Below, piece after piece: positions 12,501-19,926 of a stretch of 21,607 nucleotides of DNA (positions are counted from its first letter, which is position 1; each line of letters opens with the position of its first letter). The position numbers and the translations under genes were made by a program. This stretch comes from Oppiella nova (lineage: Eukaryota > Arthropoda > Arachnida > Sarcoptiformes > Oppiidae). The stretch lies in contig CAJPVJ010000673.1 of assembly GCA_905397405.1 (NCBI GenBank), positions 1 to 21,607 of the forward strand, in the 5' to 3' direction. The notes under the pieces are model-generated. The model saw only the letters and a program-made list of their open reading frames with translations. It ran no database searches and was not told the origin of the DNA.

Positions 12501-14293
12501 AAAGCTATCTGTATCATTTTTAACAATATTCTTATTATTTATTACAATTTGTGAATAATTCAATCTGTTAGTTTAAAGTTAGTCTAGCTATCTATTTGAT
12601 ACATAAGTTCAATTATAATTATTCATTTGATGCTAACTAATTGAATGACTTTTACTTTATGCTTTTGCCAATTTTTATATTAAATGTATGTAATGTGTAA
12701 GTCACAATCATTTATATTAATACAAAAATCATTTAATTAAAAATTGCATACAATTAGTTAAGAATCTACATTAAATATTAAGAATTTTATTTTAGAGGAG
12801 CTTTAATATTCAAGGATTTATGGAAGTTTAATCATGTTATAACTTTTTATGTGAGATTCTATAATTGATAAAATTACAGAATCTGTAATACAAATATAGT
12901 TCAACAGGTAATAATTATTACTAAATTTTCTGGGACTAAACATTCTTAAACTTATTTCCAACCTATGTTACAAAAAATTTATTTATTTATTTACACCTCT
13001 AATGTAATGGATACAGTTTCATAAATGTTGGACTATATTCTATATTCTAGATGTTAATAGAGTTAATATTGTTTGTTTTGTGAAAGCCTGGTCATTTGGT
13101 ACGATAGTGTCATCAGTCCTGATGGTGACCTTAAGTGGCAAAATGAACTCAATTCATACAATAAATGCTTTTTTGATGTGTGCGATGGCATCTTCTTGAA
13201 CTACACTTGGAATGAGACAAATCTGAAGACATCCTACGATATATCGTGCCATACATTCCGCAACTTCGATGTATTCGTTGGGATTGATGTTTTTGGTCGC
13301 AATTGTTTCGGTGGCGGAGGTCTGAACACCAATTTGGCGGTCAAGGAAGTTGCCAAACACGACCTTTCATTAGCTATATTTGCGAGCGCCTGGACACACG
13401 AAGTACTGGGCGCCACCGACTTCACTGCTAATGAATATCTATTTTGGTCTTTATTAGACTTAGGAGTTCATCACTTCCCCCAAACTCTGCCTCTCTGTAC
13501 CTCTTTCTGTCAGGTCTTCCGCATAATGACAGCACTTATATTACACTACAATAACCTTAAACTTTATACTTTAGGGCTTTGGACTCAAACAGTATAAAAG
13601 AGGTCAAATATATAGCCAATACAAATGGCATAACCTGAGTATACAGGTAAATTACCTTACATTAGCAATGACATTTACATGATATTGCAATGATCTGAAT
13701 ACAATACCGTATACTTGATATGTAAATGTATGTGTATTTAGGAATTGCAACCAACAAACCACACATCCGTTGAGATCTGCACCGACGAGGCCTTCAACGG
13801 CGGCGGTTGTCTTCGACTCAAACAACAATCGGCTCCTCTATTTGAATGCGAGATAACTGTCAAGAAGTGCTTTTATGGCATTACTTACAAATCCAAACAC
13901 AATCACAAGTTGTCAACACTTTTCAATTATCAAACAAATAGTCAAAACGAAAACAAAACATTGATTTTATTGGATAACGATTTAGAAAATAAAGATTTTC
14001 TCATTCAATACATTGAGTAAGTGTTGAGATAACTATAATACGGATATGATATACAGTAATAATTAATTGCAAATAAATTAAGTGATAAAAAGCAAAGTAA
14101 AGAGGAGTTGGAGAAATTCAAAAAGTTTGGAATATTCGAGACCAGCAATGGTTGGCTCACTCAGGCCTTTATCATAGAGAGTTTGAGACCAGATTCGGTC
14201 ATAACATTGACAGGCATTCAACTCAATGTTTGCCATCAAATTAAAGACACCGTCCCTGATGTGCTAATCGGACAATTGGTTCGTTTCAATTAA
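9564..14293 (+). CDS. ENGASE: Endo-beta-N-acetylglucosaminidase (cytosolic ENGase, GH85), nine exons
   Basis: Hydrolyses the GlcNAc-beta-1,4-GlcNAc core of free or protein-bound N-glycans in the cytosol, as part of misfolded-glycoprotein clearance. Exons: 9564-9775, 9832-9867, 9933-9974, 10078-10135, 10204-10448, 13087-13513, 13575-13646, 13742-14016 and 14098-14293. They total 1563 bp (520 residues) and every junction is GT-AG with matching phase. The GH85 domain is clear: LCHDMKGGYIDDR (about 59-71), IDIFVYFSHH, ITIPPIAW, then FEGWLINIE with the Asn-X-Glu catalytic pair at N167 and E169 (known family residues), followed by LVIWYDSV and FVGIDVFGR. C-terminal exons match the beta-sandwich part only loosely. 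No signal peptide is visible, which fits the cytosolic enzyme. Intron 5 is 2638 bp against 56-103 bp for the rest. Acceptors of exons 5 and 9 (aaaag, caaag) have weak pyrimidine tracts and are the least certain. The gene ends tail-to-tail with beta-adaptin. Confidence 0.92.
10449..13086 (+). other. Exceptionally long ENGase intron 5
   Basis: 2638 bp, at least 25 times the length of every other intron in the gene. It is AT-rich, with a less AT-rich patch at about 11940-12180 holding repeated GTCGGTC words and CAG/CTG-rich sequence. No conserved protein was recognised on either strand. Near its start lies a possible alternative last exon (10559-10574 with AATAAA at 10681). A short TTTA repeat sits at about 12979-12993. 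No transposon ends were identified. Confidence 0.75.
10559..10686 (+). other. Possible alternative terminal exon of ENGase with poly(A) signal
   Basis: The sequence aattatag|T at 10551-10559 is a good acceptor, 110 bp after the exon 5 donor, the same spacing as the gene's normal introns. Joined in phase 2 it adds only the residues SPIRE and then TGA (10572-10574). AATAAA follows at 10681-10686. Such an isoform would keep the catalytic N167/E169 but lose roughly 320 C-terminal residues. It is supported only by motif spacing and could be chance in AT-rich DNA. Confidence 0.3.
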
Positions 14294-14301
14294 AATCATT
14301 A

Positions 14302-14307
14302 TTTATT
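14302..14307 (-). terminator. Poly(A) signal candidate of beta-adaptin
   Basis: AATAAA on the minus strand, about 125 bases past the adaptin stop and only 9 bases beyond the ENGase stop on the other strand. Cleavage 10-30 bases further would fall inside the last ENGase coding exon, so the two mRNAs would overlap. Confidence 0.45.
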
Positions 14308-14399
14308 AATTATTATATAACTTATATACTCTATATAAACAGATATTGGACACCATCTGAAGCTATGGAATGCCTTATGTGTTATTAATCTAATAATCA

Positions 14400-14405
14400 A
14401 ATAAA
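14400..14405 (+). terminator. Poly(A) signal candidate of ENGase
   Basis: AATAAA on the plus strand, 107 bases after the ENGase stop and 26 bases before the end of the oppositely oriented adaptin coding region. Cleavage would fall close to the adaptin stop codon. Confidence 0.5.
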
Positions 14406-14430
14406 ACAAATTGAGATTTGAATTGAATAA

Positions 14431-17374
14431 TCAGTTGTGAAGAATCATTTCGTAGACTTGATATATAGCGGGCGCCACATCCATGGCCCGTGACTTAAGC
14501 GATAGGGTGAACTTGGGGTTCCCCGGCTGTACCTTAAGCTCCGCCAAAAGCCAGATATTATTTGTCAATTTGAGGGACTGGTAGAGCATGTCCTGTCCCT
14601 CAACATTACGCTTTGCAATCGTAAAGATGTTGTTTGATTGAAGTTTTTGTGAGACCTGATCCACATTGAGGTTAACGTTGTCGATGACATACTGGACCTC
14701 ATTTTGTGAGGGGATGTCCTTCCAAGTGGCCAAAAACACTCTCTTATCCATAGCTCCATCGTCTCCACAAAACACATGCGTCGGAACAATGCAACTGAAG
14801 TAGAAGACATCGACGTTGTTCTTAATGGCCACCTGAAGACTAGTCAACGGTTCCATCTTCTGAACGGCTCCCATAGTATTCAACTGAAGGCTCACATCCG
14901 ATGAGATATTTGGATGCAAAGGAGTGGGCACTTGGAGGGGCTGTGCCGGCGCTAAACCAAAACTATTTTTGTTGAATTGTATGGCAAATCCTCCCATTGC
15001 TTGCATCGCTTTGTTACTGAAAGTCATTTCCATACATATCTGTCCATTACGTCGAGTGAAAGTTCCCGTTATTTCCAGTCCTTTGCCCCGAACTGCTGGA
15101 AGCCATACTTGTTTAGGAGGCGTATAGAAGGCCCCAGAAGTGGGTATTCCAAAAATATCTCCGAGCAGTCCAGTGGACGATATTTGAGATGTAGAAGTGG
15201 ATGTAGTTTGCGGTACACTTGTACTCAAATCAGGTCCTCCGAGTAAACTATCGAGACCTCCGCCCAGAATATCGATATTAGAGTTGGAGAGCGGGGCTGC
15301 AGTATATGTAGTGGGAGGGGGCGGGCCACTGATGTCTAGACTTAATAGATCACCGATCAGACTATCAGCAGCTGGAATAACAGTGGACTGAACTGTTTCA
15401 GTGTGATTGGTCTCTTCAGAACCAGTCCTAGCGGGCAGTGATCGCCTCAATTGACCGGTTCTGCCCTCAACGAAGGCTGAGGGGGGCTTGTGGTAGACGG
15501 ACGCCAGACTCCCGATATGGCAAATGAGTTCATCCAAGAGTGTCGGTTCTAACAGATCTGTCTCCTCAGATATCAATGGCTTCTCAGCTAAAACTACTTC
15601 TTTAGCGGCCGCGGGATCTGTGGATAAGAGTCGCCAATAAATGAATCCTCGGTCGCGAAGGTCAGGATTATCGCTGTCCTGTGTGGCCAAACTGAGCACT
15701 TGTTGGACCAGTTCTTGTGTCTCTGTCGGACGCTTTAGGAAGAGTTTGACGATAGCAGTGAGCAGTTGGAGCTGAACCTGACTGTTCTCGTCGTGAAAGC
15801 CTTCGAGAAAGCTTTCGAGCAATTCGTCCGCATTGTCGATGCGTTCGGCGTATTCGCCAATAATCCATATCATCGAAGCTCTGGCCTCCGGTTCGTCCAA
15901 AGTGTCCAAATTCTCGCAAAGAGTCGATATAATGCTCTCGTATTTGTTGGGATATTTGCGGAAAATGTCTTTAATCACCACAATTGCCTCCTGAACCACA
16001 TAATTCACTTTTGTTTGAATCAGATCCAGAAGAGTAGCCACACATCGCTCAGCCGATTGTTCCACTTTAATAGCGCACCGACCGATCGCACGGACAGCCT
16101 TTCGTACAAAATCCACGTCCACTTCAGTGGCGTATTCTTTAAGTTCAGCCAATACTTGGGCGATGTTTGCCTGAGAGGCCAGTCGTATCATGATATCCAA
16201 CTTTTCGAGCTTTACATAAATGGGATCATTATATTTGACAAAAAACACTTTCATTTCGTGTTTCAATATATCGGGCCGTTTCTGAACGATTAGATTAATA
16301 TTACGTAACGCCACGTATTGTACTTCCGGTTCACTTGACAGCAGTGTCACCAAAGGAGGCGCCAATTTCTTGGTTAAAGTCACCACAAAGTCCGAGTCCG
16401 AAGACATCATTTCCATGAATTTCATGAGCGCTTTGACAGCACTCAAGACGACGGCTGCGTTCGCGTGCGCCAGACGTGGGGTCACTCTCTCGCATATACT
16501 CTGTGCCTCGCGATCGTCCTTTGGGGTATAGCTGGACAGGGAGTCCAATATGAATACTTGTCCCCATTCGGTGCATTCATTCAAAGCCGTCAGTAACTTA
16601 TTAATGGTCTGAGCATTGAGTTCAACCAATGGATGTCCAGTACTCGAGGCCTCATTGATCTCGGAGAGAGCGGCCACAGCATTGGCCACAACCATAGGGT
16701 TCGAGTCGGACAACAAGTCGCGCAACAAATCCAGAAATCCCTGCTCTTCGACGAGCTGTGCGTTAATGTCATGTAGTTTAGCGACACAAACGGCAGCCGT
16801 CTTCCGGACATACGGGTCCTCATCCCTCAGACATTTGCGAAGCGGTTCACAGAGATATTCAGTGATCTTATCGACACGAATACAGCCCATCGTTCGGACA
16901 GCCAGTGCTCTGATGAGAGGGTTGGGGTCTTCGCAGTCGCGGACAAATGTGTTGACAGCCATTATGGCCATATCGGGCTGACTCTTGGCGTAGTTCATCA
17001 AATAGAGATACACCAACTTCTTGAGCTCCAGATTGTCGGTCTGCATGCAGTTCACCACATCCGGGAACAGTGCCGACACATCCTTGCCTACAGTCATCGA
17101 TGCGATCACTTTCTTCACGGCTTCCCTGCGCTTCTCCTTCTTGTCTGAATTGAGTTCACTCTTGAGTTCAAAGATTTCACCCTTTTTNATTGTCGGTCTG
17201 CATGCAGTTCACCACATCCGGGAACAGTGCCGACACATCCTTGCCTACAGTCATCGATGCGATCACTTTCTTCACGGCTTCCCTGCGCTTCTCCTTCTTG
17301 TCTGAATTGAGTTCACTCTTGAGTTCAAAGATTTCACCCTTTTTTGTGTTCGCGAAGTACTTGGCGTCAGTCAT
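14431..17374 (-). CDS. Beta-adaptin shared by AP-1 and AP-2 clathrin adaptor complexes; 5' end locally duplicated
   Basis: Large beta subunit of the AP-1/AP-2 complexes, linking cargo adaptors to clathrin at the Golgi and plasma membrane. Its start region (MTDAKYF...[10 protein letters not shown]) and almost the whole trunk match human AP2B1/AP1B1 closely. Arthropods such as Drosophila have a single gene serving both complexes. Excluding the duplication the protein is 928 residues (human 937/949). Seen: HEAT-type trunk (about 1-585), hinge with clathrin box LLSLD at 624-628, and ear domain to the end. W832 and Y879 match the known ear platform residues W841 and Y888 of human AP2B1. The ATG at 17374 follows a 5' UTR acceptor, tattgcag|TGGTGAAG. 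The coding sequence is one uninterrupted exon of about 2.7 kb. As given, the frame is broken near 17188, where a single N joins two 156-bp copies of the second segment of the gene. Confidence 0.93.
17032..17345. repeat. 156-bp tandem copy of the adaptin 5' coding region joined by one N
   Basis: 17032-17187 is repeated exactly at 17189-17344, offset 157, with N at 17188 opposite T at 17345. A lone N between two identical sequence ends is the typical mark of a scaffold join where overlapping contigs were not merged. Leaving out one copy gives a continuous adaptin frame. Confidence 0.95.
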
Positions 17375-17382
17375 CTTCACCA

Positions 17383-17433
17383 CTGCAATACACATACACT
17401 TACTCTCACTTCTCAATCATATGGTGTCTATAC
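17383..17433 (-). other. 51-bp intron in the beta-adaptin 5' UTR
   Basis: On the minus strand, donor CACAG|gtatag and acceptor tattgcag|TGG enclose 51 bases just upstream of the ATG at 17374. The same sites recur in the duplicate, shifted by 474. The upstream UTR exon would include the purine-rich ACAGACAGACAC stretch. Prediction is by splice motifs only. Confidence 0.6.
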
Positions 17434-17691
17434 CTGTGTGTCAATCGATTAGATTGTCTCCAATTAGCGGTATATCAGGTCTAACGAAGAGTGGATCCAA
17501 TGCAGTGACTGTCAGTTTGTCTGTGTGTCTGTCTGTCTGGTGATCAGTGAATGGCTGTAAGAGCAGTCCTGAGCTAGAAGTGTTCACTTTTCCCATTAAC
17601 AAACAATGTTACTCTTTTTAGTCATTTATAGGCTAAACTTTTGTCATTTAGCCTGTAGTAAACCATATTTTTAATAACATACACTTTTTAA

Positions 17692-17848
17692 CCGGGAACA
17701 GTGCCGACACATCCTTGCCTACAGTCATCGATGCGATCACTTTCTTCACGGCTTCCCTGCGCTTCTCCTTCTTGTCTGAATTGAGTTCACTCTTGAGTTC
17801 AAAGATTTCACCCTTTTTGGTGTTCGCGAAGTACTTGGCGTCAGTCAT
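17692..17848 (-). pseudogene. Second, truncated beta-adaptin start exon
   Basis: A second ATG (17848) and about 52 adaptin residues ending at ALFP, after which the match to the gene stops and the frame soon ends at 17648. The only coding change from the other copy is synonymous (ACC for ACA, Thr10). The copy lies between the complete gene and GrpE and cannot encode an adaptin on its own. The break happens to read CCCG|gttaaa, so a splice donor is conceivable, but no matching acceptor logic was found. Confidence 0.75.
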
Positions 17849-18037
17849 CTTCACCACTGCAATACACATACACTTACTCTCACTTCGAAATCATATGGTG
17901 TCTATACCTGTGTGTCAATCGATTAGATTGTCTCCAATTAGCGGTATATCAGGTCTAACGAAGAGTGGATCCAATGCAGTGACTGTCAGTCTGTCTGTGT
18001 GTCTGTCTGTCTGGTGATCAGTGAATGGCTGTAAGAG

Positions 18038-18161
18038 TGAGTGCAGTGCACAGCAAACGCCCTATACTTGCCTTCACAGCACACGAGAGACATCTGACGA
18101 CTGCTTTCAATGCAAATGTTTTCAAACCAATTCATACCTCTCTTCAAGACCTGATCCCACG
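18038..18161. promoter_or_regulatory. Putative divergent promoter between beta-adaptin and GrpE
   Basis: The adaptin 5' UTR copy ends at 18037 and GrpE starts at 18162, so both transcription starts must lie in or beside this short interval. It is less AT-rich than the intergenic DNA elsewhere. No TATA box is obvious. The placement rests on gene geometry, not on mapped starts. Confidence 0.45.
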
Positions 18162-19066
18162 ATGGCATCGATTGTGTCCACAGTTTGTAGGTTTAGATGT
18201 TTGAATCGATTGAATGCAAGCCTTGTATTGAAACAAATGGATAACTCAGTGAAACATCGGTTAGTTTTGTTGATTCACTCATTGATTGCTAAATGAATGG
18301 CAAATAATGAATGGAAATGTGTTTGCAATCAATAATACAAACTTTGTATACATTTTGTTGACAAATGCTATGCATTGGCGGCTATGAAGTGAACACAAAT
18401 TATCGGCATTGATTGCATCATTCAATGAATGAATTGATTGAATACTAATTGCTTTGATTTGAACCACAATTTAGATCATTATTTGGAGTGAAGTCATCGT
18501 CAAGTGATTCCCAAACACAACAAGACATGAACGCAAGTGAGACCAACGGCCAGAACAGTGCCAATGAAGACAACGAGTTGTCGAGAATGAGAGACGAGAA
18601 CAAGAAGTTAATTGATTTGGTGGCAGAAATCGATGACAAATACAAGAGATCTTTAGCGGACGCCGAGAACACTCGGATCCGTATGAGGAAGCAAGTGGAC
18701 GACGCCAAGGTGTACGGCATTCAGTCCTTCTGCAAGGATTTGCTGGAAGTGGCCGATGTGTTGCATACGGCCGTCGACTCTGTCCCTCAAGAAGCCATTC
18801 GTGGAGACAATAAAGTCCTTAAATCTCTATATTCTGGTCTTGAAATGACTGAAAAGCAGTTGCAGACAGTGTTCAGACGACACGGACTCATTCAGATGAA
18901 TCCAATCGGCGAAAAGTTTGACCCCAACTCACATCACGCTCTCTTCGAAGCCCTGGTGCCCGACAAAGAGCCGGGAAGTGTTGCCACAGTCACCAAAGTT
19001 GGCTATAAATTACACGACAGAACCATTAGACCCGCAATGGTTGGTGTGGTTAAGGCTAACCCGTAA
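18162..19066 (+). CDS. Mitochondrial GrpE nucleotide-exchange factor (Roe1/GRPEL), two exons
   Basis: Matrix co-chaperone that releases ADP from mitochondrial Hsp70 and so drives its folding and protein-import cycle. Exons 18162-18259 and 18475-19066 give 690 bp and 229 residues; the intron (215 bp) has donor CATCG|gttagt and acceptor aatttag|A, phase 2, preserving Arg33. Residues 1 to about 33 are rich in Arg and hydroxylated or hydrophobic residues without acids until D27, as in a mitochondrial presequence. A charged helix with coiled-coil character follows (about 65-110), then the GrpE beta-domain with FDPNSHHALFEAL (181-193), VTKVGYKLHDRTIRPAMVGV and the stop. The ATG at 18162 was chosen because it begins the presequence; an upstream in-frame ATG at about 18021 would add a non-conserved leader. 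Length matches the family (human GRPEL1 217). Confidence 0.94.
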
Positions 19067-19096
19067 ACACACTGTCATTATATTAATTTCTATTCA

Positions 19097-19138
19097 AATA
19101 AATTCATTATTTTAGACAAATGTTTGTAATTGAATAAA
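19097..19138 (+). terminator. Poly(A) signal candidates of GrpE
   Basis: AATAAA at 19097-19102 and again at 19133-19138, 30-70 bases past the GrpE stop. Both lie inside the duplicated block that starts at 19070, so they recur at about 19783 and 19819 in the second copy, where no GrpE coding region precedes them. Confidence 0.6.
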
Positions 19139-19265
19139 ATGTTTAATGTTTACAATTGAAATGGTTTACAGAAATACTACATATATTAGCGAACAATTGA
19201 CTGTAATATTGAACTCATTGTATGGAATAAGTGGTAAATGAATCTATTACAGAATATTGTCAGTA

Positions 19266-19755
19266 TCACTTGGAATCATATAATTGATGTGACAATTTTT
19301 GCTTCAAGTCGTGGTTTTCTTTCAAACAAATGGTTATCTTATTTTGACATTCTTTGAGTTCCTCTTTGAGTGACTGAAACAACAAATTATTTTAGTTATC
19401 ATTTTAAATCAGTTCATTAAGACTACATTCATTCGTGCAAATCACTCACTGGTCAATGCATTCTTATAGTAAACGAGAACCTAAGCTAAATTGTACATGT
19501 TCAATCTGTAAAAAAGTATTTCCAGTTTGCAGTCCCTTTTGACCCCTCATTCAAACTTCAGTGCATTACACTACATATCACAATTGCACCTCGGTACAGT
19601 CAAGTTTAGCAATTACAAAATTTGCATAAATAATATAATTATATTCATTGAATAATTTAATATTGATAATACATACATTTAACTGATTAGTCTTAATATT
19701 AAGTTTATGTCTGGTATCTGTCAATAGTTGTGCCAATTGTTTGGTTTGTTTTAAT
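19266..19755 (-). CDS. Coiled-coil gene 3' end, proximal copy (exon 2 tail plus last exon)
   Basis: Read on the minus strand, 19755-19677 encodes LKQTKQLAQLLTDTRHK... with heptad-like Leu spacing and ends at AAT|gtatgt, a strong donor in phase 0. The last exon, 19373-19266, follows acceptor gtttcag and encodes 35 residues starting SLKEELKECQNK and ending LYDSK before TGA. Joined to the ORF upstream of 20373 these pieces complete a 295-residue protein. As the sequence stands they are cut off from that ORF by the 617-bp segment 19756-20372. Confidence 0.7.
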
Positions 19756-19926
19756 CACTGTCATTATATTAATTTCTATTCAAATAAATTCATTATTTTA
19801 GACAAATGTTTGTAATTGAATAAAATGTTTAATGTTTACAATTGAAATGGTTTACAGAAATACTACATATATTAGCGAACAATTTACTGTAATACTGAAC
19901 TCATCTATTACAGAATATTGTCAGTA

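Larger units (their letters stand above)
17218..18037. repeat. 346-bp duplicated 5' exon/UTR block of beta-adaptin, offset 474
   Basis: 17218-17563 and 17692-18037 are the same 346 bases with four substitutions and no indel (at 17345, 17413, 17414 and 17517 in the first copy), about 98.8% identical. The block carries the first coding residues, the start codon, the 5' UTR acceptor, the 51-bp UTR intron and the upstream UTR exon. A 128-bp unique spacer (17564-17691) lies between the copies. The divergence level would suit two alleles placed in tandem by the assembler, or a young duplication. Confidence 0.93.

Noticed and set aside
15766-16293. 175-codon plus-strand open frame
   Set aside because: It is antisense to the beta-adaptin coding region, whose codon pattern explains the openness; the protein resembles nothing.
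17648-17869. Second adaptin start as a separate functional small gene
   Set aside because: It is a truncated copy ending at the breakpoint with a short random tail, and its near identity to the adjacent copy fits an uncollapsed allele.
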